A DNA stretch of 64,000 nt from Pararhizobium arenae (GTDB taxonomy: Bacteria; Pseudomonadota; Alphaproteobacteria; Rhizobiales; Rhizobiaceae), in the NCBI RefSeq assembly GCF_001931685.1, contig NZ_MOOY01000003.1:474419-538418 (forward strand), given 5' to 3'. The position numbers and the translations under genes were made by a program. Below are positions 55,299-64,000 of this stretch, piece after piece. Within the stretch, counting starts at the first letter, position 1. The number at the start of each line of letters is the position of its first letter. The notes beneath the pieces are model-generated. The model saw only the letters and a list, made by a program, of their open reading frames with translations. It had not been told where the DNA came from and ran no database searches.

Positions 55299-56036
55299 AT
55301 GTTCGATCTTTCCGGCCGCAAGGCACTCGTCACCGGCGCTTCCGGCGGCATTGGCGAGGAAATCGCCCGTATCCTCCACGCTCAGGGCGCGATCGTTGGC
55401 CTGCACGGCACCCGCGTCGAGAAGCTTGAAGAACTTGCCAATTCGCTTGGCGAGCGCGTTCACCTGTTTCCGGCCAATCTCGCCGACCGCGCGGCCGTCA
55501 AGGCGCTCGGCGAAAAGGCCGAAGCCGATCTCGGTGGTGTCGATATCCTCGTCAACAATGCCGGCATCACCAAGGATGGCCTGTTCGTGCGCATGAGCGA
55601 TGAAGACTGGGATGCGGTCATCGAAGTGAACCTGACGTCCGTCTTCCGCCTGACGCGCGAACTGACCCATCCGATGATGCGCCGCCGCCATGGCCGCATC
55701 ATCAATATTACGTCGGTCGTCGGCGTCACCGGCAATCCGGGGCAGGCCAACTACTGCGCCTCCAAGGCCGGCATGATCGGCTTTTCGAAGTCGCTCGCCC
55801 AGGAAATCGCCACCCGCAACGTCACCGTGAACTGCGTCGCTCCGGGCTTCATCGAGAGCGCCATGACCGGCAAGCTCAACGACAAGCAGAAGGATGCGAT
55901 CATGGGAGCGATCCCGATGAAGCGCATGGGAACGTCTGCCGAAGTGGCTTCAGCCGTCGCATATCTCTCTTCCAACGAGGCCGGCTACGTCACCGGACAG
56001 ACGATCCACGTCAACGGCGGCATGGCGATGATCTGA
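55299..56036 (+). CDS. fabG: 3-oxoacyl-[ACP] reductase
   Basis: NADPH-dependent reduction of beta-ketoacyl-ACP. The 245-residue SDR has TGASGGIG (residues about 12-19), NNAG, the catalytic Ser in NITSVVG, and YCASK (Tyr, Lys). RBS GAGG precedes ATG 55299. The QTIHVNGGMAM end is FabG-like. Second gene in the fab cluster, 107 bases after fabD. Confidence 0.96.
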   Translation: MFDLSGRKALVTGASGGIGEEIARILHAQGAIVGLHGTRVEKLEELANSLGERVHLFPANLADRAAVKALGEKAEADLGGVDILVNNAGITKDGLFVRMSDEDWDAVIEVNLTSVFRLTRELTHPMMRRRHGRIINITSVVGVTGNPGQANYCASKAGMIGFSKSLAQEIATRNVTVNCVAPGFIESAMTGKLNDKQKDAIMGAIPMKRMGTSAEVASAVAYLSSNEAGYVTGQTIHVNGGMAMI

Positions 56037-56348
56037 TCCGGCTTCTGGCCGCTTGCCGAGGTCCGTTCCCGGCAGGCGGAAAAGAGCATCAAAAAAGCCG
56101 GAAATTGCATGTTGACCAAGCCGTTGTCGGTGATTTTCAGGCTTTGCGCAGAAGTTAAACCGTGTTAATCGGGCCATGACTGTGCGCAGTCCATCGGAAG
56201 AAGCAAAGGCATATGCAGGCTCTTGGCCGCGTGCAGCCGCTCTTCCGGTTGCAAGGATTGCCCGGTGGATCGTGTTGGTCTATCAGGCGTTATAGAGATA
56301 CCGGCGCCAGAACGGCGCTGGAGAGAAACAAAGGTCGAGGAATCCGAC
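56037..56348. other. intergenic region between fabG and acpP
   Basis: 312 bases without a gene. TTGACC at 56112-56117 may be part of an acpP promoter, but the matching -10 box is weak. A CCGGCTT/AAGCCGG pair at about 56039 and 56094 is too far apart to be a clear terminator. Confidence 0.4.
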
Positions 56349-56585
56349 ATGAGCGACACCGCAGAACGCGTGAAGAAAATTGTTATCGATCATCTTGGCG
56401 TTGATGCCGAAAAGGTTACCGAAGGCGCAAGCTTCATCGACGACCTCGGTGCTGACTCGCTCGACACGGTCGAACTGGTCATGGCGTTCGAAGAAGAATT
56501 CGGCGTCGAGATCCCGGACGATGCGGCCGACTCGATCCTGACCGTCGGCGACGCTGTCAAGTTCATCGAGAAGGCACAGGCCTGA
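56349..56585 (+). CDS. acpP: acyl carrier protein
   Basis: A 78-residue acidic carrier protein; Ser37 in [12 protein letters not shown] takes the 4'-phosphopantetheine arm. The start ATG 56349 follows GAGGAA, and the normal AcpP length supports it; a longer frame upstream is not protein. The usual helices and [11 protein letters not shown] are seen. It is expected to be highly expressed, with its own promoter likely in the 312-base gap before it. Confidence 0.97.
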   Translation: MSDTAERVKKIVIDHLGVDAEKVTEGASFIDDLGADSLDTVELVMAFEEEFGVEIPDDAADSILTVGDAVKFIEKAQA

Positions 56586-56803
56586 TCTCGGTTTTCAAGG
56601 CGGGGCGCTCTGCGGCCCGCCGGTAGCCCTCGCTGACTGCAGGGCACGCATTCCTCTACGGGGTGCTCAAGGGGCGGTTGGGAGGCCTCTCGGCTTCCGT
56701 CAAGACCGCCCGATAGGCGTTTCCAGGCATGGATGTTCAGGTCCGGTTTTCATAGCAAGGTCCGGTCCGGTTCTGGGGTAACAGGCAGGGTGGATCACGG
56801 GTT

Positions 56804-58066
56804 ATGAGACGGGTCGTTATTACCGGTACCGGCATGGTATCTCCCTTGGGGTGTGGAACCGAGGTGAGCTGGTCCCGTTTGCTGGCTGGCGAAAACGCAG
56901 CTCGCAAGGTTACGGAATTCGAGGTCGAAGACCTTCCCGCCAAGATTGCCTGCCGCATTCCAACCGGCGATGGCTCCAACGGCACATTCAATCCAGATGA
57001 CTGGATGGAGCAGAAGGAACAGCGCAAGGTTGACGCCTTTATCGTTTACGCGATGGCAGCGGCCGATATGGCGCTTGACGATGCCGGCTGGCATCCTGAG
57101 AGCGACGACGACCAGATTGCGACCGGCGTTCTCATCGGTTCCGGCATCGGTGGTCTGGAAGGCATTGTCGAAGGCGGCTATACGCTGCGTGACAAGGGCC
57201 CGCGCCGCGTATCTCCCTTTTTCATTCCCGGCCGCCTGATCAACCTCGCTTCCGGTCAGGTTTCGATCCGCCACAAGCTGCGCGGCCCGAACCATTCCGT
57301 CGTGACGGCCTGTTCGACCGGCGCGCACGCCATCGGCGATGCGGCCCGGCTGATCGCGCTCGGCGATGCCGATGTGATGGTGGCCGGTGGCACCGAATCC
57401 CCGATCTCGCGGATCGCGCTTGCCGGCTTTGCCGCCTGCAAGGCGCTTTCCACCCAGCACAACGACGAGCCGACCAAGGCCTCGCGCCCCTATGACGTCA
57501 ACCGCGACGGCTTCGTCATGGGCGAGGGCGCCGGTATCGTGGTTCTCGAAGAGCTGGACCATGCTCTGGCTCGCGGCGCCAAGATTTATGCCGAAGTCGT
57601 CGGCTACGGTCTTTCGGGCGATGCGCATCACATCACCGCGCCTTCCGAAGACGGCGACGGCGCCTATCGCTGCATGAAGATGGCGCTGAAGCGCGCGGGC
57701 CTCGATCCCTCCGAGATCGACTACATCAACGCACACGGCACCTCGACCATGGCCGACACGATCGAGCTCGGCGCAGTCGAACGTGTCGTCGGCGATGCCG
57801 CTTCCAAGATTTCGATGTCGTCCACCAAGTCGGCCATCGGCCATCTGCTGGGTGCGGCCGGCGCTGTCGAGGCGATCTTCTGCGCGCTGGCCATCCGCGA
57901 CAACATCGTGCCGCCGACCCTGAACCTTGACGAGCCTTCGGTTGAGACCAAGATTGATCTGGTTCCGCACAAGGCGCGCAAGCGCGAGGTCAACGTCGCA
58001 CTCTCCAATTCCTTTGGTTTCGGCGGCACCAATGCTTCGCTGGTCTTGAAGCGCTATACGGCCTGA
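56804..58066 (+). CDS. fabF: 3-oxoacyl-[ACP] synthase II
   Basis: Condensing enzyme of fatty-acid elongation. The 420-residue product has the catalytic triad: Cys in VVTACSTGAHA, His in INAHGTST and His in SAIGHLLGAAG. The N-terminus RRVVITGTGMVSPLG and FSFGFGGTNAS-type end (NSFGFGGTNASLV) are typical. It follows acpP by 218 bases, in the standard order. Confidence 0.96.
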   Translation: MRRVVITGTGMVSPLGCGTEVSWSRLLAGENAARKVTEFEVEDLPAKIACRIPTGDGSNGTFNPDDWMEQKEQRKVDAFIVYAMAAADMALDDAGWHPESDDDQIATGVLIGSGIGGLEGIVEGGYTLRDKGPRRVSPFFIPGRLINLASGQVSIRHKLRGPNHSVVTACSTGAHAIGDAARLIALGDADVMVAGGTESPISRIALAGFAACKALSTQHNDEPTKASRPYDVNRDGFVMGEGAGIVVLEELDHALARGAKIYAEVVGYGLSGDAHHITAPSEDGDGAYRCMKMALKRAGLDPSEIDYINAHGTSTMADTIELGAVERVVGDAASKISMSSTKSAIGHLLGAAGAVEAIFCALAIRDNIVPPTLNLDEPSVETKIDLVPHKARKREVNVALSNSFGFGGTNASLVLKRYTA

Positions 58067-58371
58067 ACCGTCGTTTACGAGCAATCCTCCGGCATCGTCT
58101 CCCGGATGCCGGACGGAACGGATGGGCTGCGGCATCGCGGCGTTCGGATAATTTGAAAACTATCCTGTTTTTGCCGCATTGCTCGGCTCAAACGTGCAAT
58201 GCGGATGGTCGGAGGAGTGTGCGCTTCATCAAGAATGCGTTCAGTCGTGATAAACGGCCCGTCTTCCTCAGCGACCATGCATGAACTTTTGCTCATTTCT
58301 GGCTCTCCTCCGGAGTTCGCGTCGGAAAATCGAGACACTGGAATGTTGCGAACACCGGATTCAGGAAGATC
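58067..58371. other. intergenic region between fabF and mltG
   Basis: 305 bases in which I see no gene and no clear terminator; a run GGAGGAG at 58211-58217 has no good following start. CAGGAAG at 58362-58368 is the mltG ribosome site. Confidence 0.4.
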
Positions 58372-59550
58372 GTGAACGACACAAACGAAAACGGCTCTCA
58401 GCCTTTCGGCCGCAACGAAACCGGCAGCAAGGGACCGATTATCCCGAAGTCGGCAAATGAAGCCCTGCGCCCGGAAAAGGTGCCGCAGCCGCCCAAGCGG
58501 TCGCGCAAGGCGCGCAGTCAGGTCGTTATCTTCCTGAACTTCCTGATGACGCTGATCGTCTTCATCACGATTGCTGCCGCCGGCACCGTCTATTACGCGA
58601 TGACGGCTTATGAGGCCAAAGGCCCGCTGACCTCGAACACAAATTTTATCGTTCGCAACGGCGCGGGCATCCAGGAGATCGCCTCCAGCCTCGAGCGCAA
58701 CAGCATCGTGACCGACGGCCGCGTGTTCAGGTTCATGTCTGAAGCCTATCTCGATGACGATACGCTGAAGGCCGGCGAATACGAGATCAAGGCGGGCTCC
58801 TCGATGCAGGAGATCATGCAACTCCTGAAGTCGGGCAAGTCCATCCTTTATTCCGTTTCCCTGCCGGAAGGTCTGACCGTCAAGCAGATGTTCGACCGCC
58901 TGCGCAACGATCCGGTTCTGGAGGGCGATCTGCCGCAGGAGCTTCCTGCCGAAGGGTCGCTGCGCCCGGATACCTATAAATTTTCTCGCGGCACCAAGCG
59001 TGGAGAAATCGTTGCCCAGATGTTGGCCGCCCAGAAATCGCTGGTCGATCAGATATGGGAACGTCGTGACGACGACCTGCCGATCGCTACCCGTGAGGAG
59101 TTCGTGACGCTCGCCTCCATCGTCGAGAAGGAAACCGGCATCGCCGACGAGCGCTCGCGCGTCGCCTCGGTCTTCCTCAATCGCCTCGACAAGGGCATGC
59201 GGCTCCAGTCCGATCCGACGATCATCTACGGCATCTTCGGCGGCGAGGGCAAACCGGCCGACCGGCCGATCTTGAAGTCGGACCTCGAGAAGCAGACGCC
59301 TTACAACACGTACCTGATCAAGGGCCTGCCCCCAACGCCAATCGCCAATCCCGGCCGGGCGGCGCTCGAGGCGGTTGCCAATCCCTCGCGCACTAACGAC
59401 CTCTATTTTGTCGCGGACGGTACCGGTGGTCACGTCTTCGCGACGACGCTGGACGAGCACAATGCCAATGTCCGGCGCTGGCGCAAGATAGAGGCTGAAA
59501 AGGCGGCTGCAGCGGCGAAAGCGAGCGAAGAAACGCCGGTTCAGGAGTAA
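58372..59550 (+). CDS. mltG: endolytic murein transglycosylase MltG
   Basis: Cuts nascent glycan strands and sets their length. The 392-residue product starts with GTG at 58372 after CAGGAAG. One membrane segment (VVIFLNFLMTLIVFITIAAAG, roughly residues 45-70 shortened) follows a cytoplasmic N-terminus. A LysM-like subdomain comes next, then the YceG domain with the catalytic Glu in TLASIVEKETGIADE, SVFLNRL and QSDPTIIYG. Standard neighbour of fabF and gmk in these bacteria. Confidence 0.93.
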   Translation: MNDTNENGSQPFGRNETGSKGPIIPKSANEALRPEKVPQPPKRSRKARSQVVIFLNFLMTLIVFITIAAAGTVYYAMTAYEAKGPLTSNTNFIVRNGAGIQEIASSLERNSIVTDGRVFRFMSEAYLDDDTLKAGEYEIKAGSSMQEIMQLLKSGKSILYSVSLPEGLTVKQMFDRLRNDPVLEGDLPQELPAEGSLRPDTYKFSRGTKRGEIVAQMLAAQKSLVDQIWERRDDDLPIATREEFVTLASIVEKETGIADERSRVASVFLNRLDKGMRLQSDPTIIYGIFGGEGKPADRPILKSDLEKQTPYNTYLIKGLPPTPIANPGRAALEAVANPSRTNDLYFVADGTGGHVFATTLDEHNANVRRWRKIEAEKAAAAAKASEETPVQE

Positions 59551-59686
59551 TCCCGAGCGGCAACTGTGGATCATGCGGCCCCGGCGTGCTTATCCCTTGC
59601 GGGAGATGGCGCCGGGGCCGTAAACATTTTGGCCAACAGCTGCCGTTCGCGTGCCTTCACAGACCCTCGGCCGCCGGAGGATAATC

Positions 59687-60574
59687 ATGCCATTGCAATC
59701 CATGACCGGGTTCGCCCGACGCGAAGGCTCATCCGGGCGCTACCGCTGGGCCTGGGAACTGCGTTCCGTCAACGGTAAGGGGCTCGACCTGCGCCTGCGT
59801 CTGCCGACGGGCGCGGAGGCCATTGAGGCGGACGTGCGCAAGCTCGCGGGCGAGATGTTTTCCCGCGGTAACATGCAGATCGGCCTGTCGATCAGTGCCA
59901 GTGAAATCGGCGTCGAAACGGTCGTCAACCAGAATGCGCTGGCCGCCGTGCTGTCCCTTCGCGAGCAGCTGGCCGGCATGATCGATCCGGCGCCCCTGCG
60001 GCTGGATACGCTGCTCGGCGTACGCGGCATCGTCGAATTCCGCGAGCCGGAGGAGAAGGAGGGCGAGAAAGCCGCCCGTGACGCCGATATCATGGCCGGG
60101 CTGCGGCTTGCTCTCCACGACATCATGATGATGCGTGAAACCGAAGGTGCGGCGCTGCATCACGTCCTCCTGGGCCAGATCGCGCGCATCGAAGAGCTTG
60201 CCTACACCATCGAGGCAGACCCGTCGCGCAGTCCCGAAACGATTGCGGCCCGTCTTTCCCAGCAGTTGTCGTTGCTGATGGATGGCGCCGCGACGCTCGA
60301 TCGCGACCGGCTCTATGCCGAAGTCGCGGTTCTGGCCGCCAAGGCCGATATCCGCGAGGAGATCGATCGTCTGCATGCGCATGTGGCGGCAGCCCGCGAT
60401 CTGCTTGAAAAAGGCGGTCCGGTCGGGCGAAAACTCGATTTCCTTTCCCAGGAATTTAACCGCGAATCGAATACGATCTGTTCGAAGTCCAATGCGGCCT
60501 CCGTCACGGCGGCCGGCATTGAGCTGAAGGTCGTCATCGACCAGTTCCGTGAACAGGTCCAGAATCTGGAGTGA
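59687..60574 (+). CDS. yicC: YicC family endoribonuclease
   Basis: A 295-residue protein of the YicC/YloC family, recently described as endoribonucleases. Begins [14 protein letters not shown], the strongly conserved N-terminus, and ends with [17 protein letters not shown] and the [17 protein letters not shown] tail. Start ATG 59687 follows GGAGG; a longer frame upstream has none. It is followed by gmk two bases after the stop, as in many proteobacteria. Confidence 0.94.
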   Translation: MPLQSMTGFARREGSSGRYRWAWELRSVNGKGLDLRLRLPTGAEAIEADVRKLAGEMFSRGNMQIGLSISASEIGVETVVNQNALAAVLSLREQLAGMIDPAPLRLDTLLGVRGIVEFREPEEKEGEKAARDADIMAGLRLALHDIMMMRETEGAALHHVLLGQIARIEELAYTIEADPSRSPETIAARLSQQLSLLMDGAATLDRDRLYAEVAVLAAKADIREEIDRLHAHVAAARDLLEKGGPVGRKLDFLSQEFNRESNTICSKSNAASVTAAGIELKVVIDQFREQVQNLE

Positions 60575-60576
60575 CC

Positions 60577-61239
60577 ATGAGCCCCGCCAGCCGCCCTTCG
60601 ACCATCAATATCCCGCGCCGCGGCCTCATGCTGGTGATTTCCTCGCCGTCAGGCGCAGGCAAGTCGACCATCGCCCGCAATCTGCTGGAAGCCGATCCGC
60701 AGATGAGCATTTCCGTGAGCGTCACCACCCGCCAGCGCCGCCCGAGCGAAATCGAGGGGCGTCATTACTTCTTCAAGTCGATCCGCGAGTTCGAAGGTCT
60801 GCGCAAGGCAGATGCCCTGCTGGAATGGGCCGAGGTCCACGGCAATTTCTACGGCACCCCGCGCGATGCCGTTGAGCAGGCGATGGCCGAAGGCCGCGAC
60901 ATGCTGTTCGATATCGACTGGCAGGGCGCCCAGCAGTTGCAGGAAAAGATGGCCGGCGATGTCGTCTCGATCTTCATCCTGCCGCCGACCATGGCCGAAC
61001 TGCAATCGCGCCTGCATCGCCGCGCGGAAGATACGGAAGAGGTGATCGCCACCCGACTCGCCAACTCCCGCTCCGAGATCGAACACTGGCTGGAATACGA
61101 CTACATCGTCGTCAATGAGGATCTGGACAGCGCCTTCGCCTCGGTCCGCGCTATTGTCGAAGCCGAACGCCTTCGCCGCGATCGTCGCCCCGGCCTGTTC
61201 GATTTCGTCAACGGACTGCTGACGGAAAACCCGTTCTGA
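60577..61239 (+). CDS. gmk: guanylate kinase
   Basis: Phosphorylates GMP to GDP. The 220-residue product has the P-loop [10 protein letters not shown], then [17 protein letters not shown] with the GMP-binding arginines, and DIDWQGAQQ. The start is ATG 60577 (GGAG five bases before); GTG 60571 would add two residues and overlap the yicC stop. It ends the plus-strand cluster, converging on rsmA. Confidence 0.95.
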   Translation: MSPASRPSTINIPRRGLMLVISSPSGAGKSTIARNLLEADPQMSISVSVTTRQRRPSEIEGRHYFFKSIREFEGLRKADALLEWAEVHGNFYGTPRDAVEQAMAEGRDMLFDIDWQGAQQLQEKMAGDVVSIFILPPTMAELQSRLHRRAEDTEEVIATRLANSRSEIEHWLEYDYIVVNEDLDSAFASVRAIVEAERLRRDRRPGLFDFVNGLLTENPF

Positions 61240-61265
61240 GGTTTTTCAAGGCGCGGCTACTCCGC

Positions 61266-62096
61266 CTAAAGGCAATTCGCCAGCCGGCAAAACTCTTCGA
61301 CGGACAGTGTCTCGGCCCGCCGTTGCGGGTCGATCTCTGCCTTTGCCAGCAGCGTTTCGCCCCCCAGCGATTTCACGCTCTGCCGCAGCATCTTGCGTCT
61401 CTGTCCGAAGGCGGCTTGGGTGACGCGCTCCAGCGCTTCCACGCGGCAGGGGATCGGGTTTTCCCGCGGCTCCAGATGCACGACGGAGGACGTCACCTTC
61501 GGCGGTGGCGTAAAGGCCTGCGGCGGCACGTCGAAGGCCATGCGCGCATGGGTGCGCCAGCCGCAGAGCGCACCGAGGCGCCCGTAGTGATCGTCATCCT
61601 CTTCGGCGACGATGCGCAGGCCCACTTCGCGCTGGAACATCAGCGTCAGCGACTGGTAGAAGGGTGGCCAGTTTTTCGTAAGCAGCCAGTTGACCAGCAA
61701 TTGTGTGCCGACATTGTAGGGCAGGTTGGCGATAATCTTGACCGGGCTGCCGTCGGTGACCAGCGTCTCGAAATCGACCCTCAGCGCGTCGCCCTCGATA
61801 ACGTCCAGACGACCCGGATAGTGATCGGAAATTTCGGCCAGCGCCGGCAGGCAGCGGCTGTCGCGCTCGATGGCGATGACCTTCTTTGCCCCAAGCGGCA
61901 GGATAGCGCGTGTGAGGCCGCCGGGACCGGGACCGACCTCGATCACCGTCACGCCTTCCAGCGAACCGGCGGTGCGCGCGATTTTCTGGGTGAGATTGAG
62001 GTCGAGCAGAAAGTTCTGTCCCAGCGCCTTTTTGGCATCGAGCCCATGGCGGGAGATCACGTCCCTGAGCGGCGGAAGCCCGTCAATCGCAGCCAT
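61266..62096 (-). CDS. rsmA: 16S rRNA dimethyladenosine transferase
   Basis: Dimethylates two adjacent adenosines near the 3' end of 16S rRNA. The 276-residue product has ALGQNFLLD, the SAM motif [16 protein letters not shown], the VIAIERD strand and the NLPYNVGT catalytic motif. The N-terminal ATG shares a base with the pdxA stop (TGATG at 62094-62098), so the genes are coupled. Known also as ksgA. Confidence 0.95.
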   Translation of the reverse strand: MAAIDGLPPLRDVISRHGLDAKKALGQNFLLDLNLTQKIARTAGSLEGVTVIEVGPGPGGLTRAILPLGAKKVIAIERDSRCLPALAEISDHYPGRLDVIEGDALRVDFETLVTDGSPVKIIANLPYNVGTQLLVNWLLTKNWPPFYQSLTLMFQREVGLRIVAEEDDDHYGRLGALCGWRTHARMAFDVPPQAFTPPPKVTSSVVHLEPRENPIPCRVEALERVTQAAFGQRRKMLRQSVKSLGGETLLAKAEIDPQRRAETLSVEEFCRLANCL

Positions 62097-63124
62097 CAGC
62101 CATTGGTCCTTTCAGCATTGTCCGCAAGCTCGCGCGCCATGCGAAGCGCCGCCATCAGGCTGTCGGCGCGGGCAACGCCCCGGCCGGCGAGAGAAAAGGC
62201 GGTGCCGTGGTCAGGCGAGGTTCGAATGAAGGGCAGGCCGAGCGTCGCGTTGACGCTGTCGTCGAAGCCGAGCGCCTTGGCCGGGATCAGCGCCTGATCG
62301 TGATACATGCAGATCGCCACATCGTAGGTCGCCCGCGCCCGGTCATGGAACATGGTGTCGGCGGGCAGCGGGCCGGTCACCGCGTTGCCTTCGCTGATCA
62401 GCCGCTCGACAACCGGGCGGATGATCGCGTCGTCTTCGAGCCCCAGGGCGCCACCTTCGCCGGCATGCGGGTTTAGACCGGCAACAGCAAGCCGCGGCCG
62501 CGAGAGCCCGAACCGGGCCTTCAGGTCGGCTATGGTCACGGCGCAGGTCCGGTAGATCAGATCGGACGTCAGTTCGGACGGAACATCCTTCAAGGGAATA
62601 TGGATGGTGACCGGCACAGCCTTCAACTTCGGACCTGCCAGCATCATCACAGGCAAAAGGCTCTCGCCGGTCGCCTTCTGGCCGAGATCGGCGAGGAACT
62701 CCGTGTGTCCGGGAAATGCGAAACCGGCATCGTAAAGAACGGATTTGGCAATCGGGCAGGTGACGACGGCGGCCGTGTCTCCGGCCATTGTCAGCCGCAC
62801 GGCCTCTTCGATCGCGCCGATGATCGCGCCGGCATTGGCGCTGTCCGGCTGGCCGACGATAACGGGTGCCGCGCAGTTTACGGGAAATACCGGCAGGGCC
62901 TCGGAAAAAATGGAGTTGGCGTCGGCGGCAGATGCTTCCCTGATTGCAACATCATGACCCAGGAGCCGCGCACGTTCGCGAAGCGCCCGGGGATCGCCGA
63001 TCAGCACAAAAGGCGGCGTCTTCCATTCACGCCGCCTCAGCCAAACGTCAAGGCTGATATCAAGCCCGATACCGGCCGGATCGCCCATGGAAAGCGCCAG
63101 GGGCGCCGGATCGTGCTTCGTCAT
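62096..63124 (-). CDS. pdxA: 4-hydroxythreonine-4-phosphate dehydrogenase
   Basis: NAD-dependent step of the DXP-dependent pyridoxal phosphate pathway. The 342-residue product starts with [12 protein letters not shown], and has [10 protein letters not shown] with the metal His, [11 protein letters not shown] with a second metal His, and [10 protein letters not shown] with the third. It lies between surA (6 bases) and rsmA (1-base overlap) in a three-gene operon. Confidence 0.95.
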   Translation of the reverse strand: MTKHDPAPLALSMGDPAGIGLDISLDVWLRRREWKTPPFVLIGDPRALRERARLLGHDVAIREASAADANSIFSEALPVFPVNCAAPVIVGQPDSANAGAIIGAIEEAVRLTMAGDTAAVVTCPIAKSVLYDAGFAFPGHTEFLADLGQKATGESLLPVMMLAGPKLKAVPVTIHIPLKDVPSELTSDLIYRTCAVTIADLKARFGLSRPRLAVAGLNPHAGEGGALGLEDDAIIRPVVERLISEGNAVTGPLPADTMFHDRARATYDVAICMYHDQALIPAKALGFDDSVNATLGLPFIRTSPDHGTAFSLAGRGVARADSLMAALRMARELADNAERTNG

Positions 63125-63130
63125 GAAAGC

Positions 63131-64000
63131 TTACTTGTCGAGGATCTGTGCCTTGGAGCGCAGTTCGTCCATATATTTCTTGCTGTTGGAATCTTCGCCT
63201 TCCTGCTGCTTCTTGCCGAGGTCTTCGGCGCGGAAGACGACTTCGGCGGCCAGATCGTCGTTCACCTGGCGCTTCTTGCAGATCGCGAGATATTCCACGC
63301 CCTTCTCGGTAACGCGGGTGCCGGTCGTGTTGCCGTCGCCGGCCTTTTCCACGAGCGTCTTCCAGTCATCCGGAATTTCCTGGATCATCATGCGGCCGAG
63401 GCTGCGGATGGAAACGTCGCGCATGGTGGCAGCAAAGGCCTTGGCCTGCTCGCAGCCCGGAAAGTTTGCGCGGGAGGCATTCGCCTCGGCCTGACGCTTG
63501 CCGATGATCGCGTTGCGCTTCGAGGCGGGTACGACGAAGATCACCTGCTGCAGGAAGTATTCGGTCGTGACCGGCTTCTGCCCGCCGTTCTCCTGCATGC
63601 GGCGAACCAGTTCCTCATTGGAAAGGCGGCCGTTGCCTCTGCTGCCGTAACGCAGATTGACCGCGCGCGGCCAGCTCATGGAGATGGCAACATACTGCTT
63701 GAAGTGATCCAGCGTCACGCCGGACCGATCGAGGATCTGCGACAGCTGCTCGACGCTCAGCTTGTTGCCGGCAGCGAACCGCCCCACGGCCGCATCGACG
63801 TCGCTCATGCTCACGGACACGCGCAGCCGCGCGATTTCCTCGCGCTTCAGGGCTTCGTCGATCAGCTGCTTCTTGGCTTCCGCCGCTCCGCCGCCCTGCT
63901 TTTGCAGGCGCATGAACGCGACACGCTTGGCGATGTCGCCCGATGTGATCGGGGCATTGTTGACGATGACCGCGACCGAGCTTGCGGCCTGGGCTGCGGG
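63131..64000 (-). CDS. surA: SurA-like periplasmic chaperone, partial at window edge
   Basis: C-terminal 289 residues of a periplasmic foldase; the start is beyond base 64000. Reading from the edge, the frame continues as AAQAASSVAVIVNNAPITSG then DIAKRVAFMRLQ, which is the SurA N-domain opening and shows the internal ATG at 63913 is not the start. The N-domain part is followed by a rotamase-like region (PVTTEYFLQQVIFVVPAS to the TEKGVEYLAICKKRQ strand) that is degenerate, so isomerase activity is doubtful. The order surA-pdxA-rsmA fits the lptD-surA-pdxA-rsmA operon. Confidence 0.9.
   Translation of the reverse strand, partial: PAAQAASSVAVIVNNAPITSGDIAKRVAFMRLQKQGGGAAEAKKQLIDEALKREEIARLRVSVSMSDVDAAVGRFAAGNKLSVEQLSQILDRSGVTLDHFKQYVAISMSWPRAVNLRYGSRGNGRLSNEELVRRMQENGGQKPVTTEYFLQQVIFVVPASKRNAIIGKRQAEANASRANFPGCEQAKAFAATMRDVSIRSLGRMMIQEIPDDWKTLVEKAGDGNTTGTRVTEKGVEYLAICKKRQVNDDLAAEVVFRAEDLGKKQQEGEDSNSKKYMDELRSKAQILDK

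Noticed and set aside
56153-56167. TTAA-N6-TTAA before acpP as a CtrA box
   Set aside because: Spacing is six, not seven, and nothing else supports CtrA control of acpP.

Overview
The window looks like a chromosomal segment of an alphaproteobacterium of the Rhizobiaceae (Rhizobium/Agrobacterium type). I base this on high GC, on gene strings typical of that family (nadA-nadB-nadC, psd-pssA, purF-cvpA-radA-alr-dnaB, rplI-DUF2232-rpsR-rpsF, fabD-fabG-acpP-fabF-mltG-yicC-gmk, rsmA-pdxA-surA), on an archaeal-type short Psd, on a NadQ-type Nudix/winged-helix regulator, and on several families of short palindromic intergenic repeats. No sequence search was possible, so the species is not named. About 65 protein genes are supported. 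I recognise no tRNA, rRNA, CRISPR array, phage or insertion sequence.

Left part (1-28 kb): a MOSC protein and CorA converge; an MFS transporter is followed by the quinolinate/NAD operon nadABC. A 15-bp perfect palindrome precedes nadA, and a NadQ-like regulator gene lies about 6 kb away at the 3' part of a tightly overlapped minus-strand operon (ygfZ - HD phosphohydrolase - tyrosine phosphatase - nadQ - mscS). Between them are a secreted-type EF-hand protein and a periplasmic Cu/Zn superoxide dismutase. Then come two hypothetical genes, a TIGR02301 protein with a Nudix hydrolase divergent from a SRAP (YedK) protein, a 47-residue small protein, cysS, a VOC protein followed by three tandem GFA/CENP-V paralogues and a proline iminopeptidase joined by ATGA overlaps, citramalate synthase, an RTX metalloprotease of the serralysin type, an ester-cyclase-like protein, a Tat-exported cyclic-nucleotide phosphodiesterase/nucleotidase and a RarD permease.

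Middle part (28-49 kb): a LOG-type phosphoribohydrolase, a LysM protein, an Atm1-type ABC exporter, phospholipid synthesis (psd, pssA), an SDR, and the block purF-cvpA-radA-[parE-parD]-alr-dnaB. The toxin-antitoxin pair sits between radA and alr and is translationally overlapped with radA. A divergent marR-MFS-HlyD efflux operon separates dnaB from the ribosomal block rplI-DUF2232-rpsR-rpsF.

Right part (49-64 kb): a membrane GGDEF-EAL protein faces a PhcB-like methyltransferase across an intergenic region with CtrA-like TTAACC elements. An aldo/keto reductase follows, then the fatty-acid synthesis operon fabD-fabG-acpP-fabF with mltG, yicC and gmk, and finally the convergent surA-pdxA-rsmA operon, whose surA runs off the right edge.

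Most of the window is core metabolism and macromolecule synthesis. The parts most worth a second look are the NadQ circuit and its operon, the triple-GFA operon, the parDE insertion coupled to radA, the EF-hand protein, and the PhcB-like gene beside a c-di-GMP enzyme.
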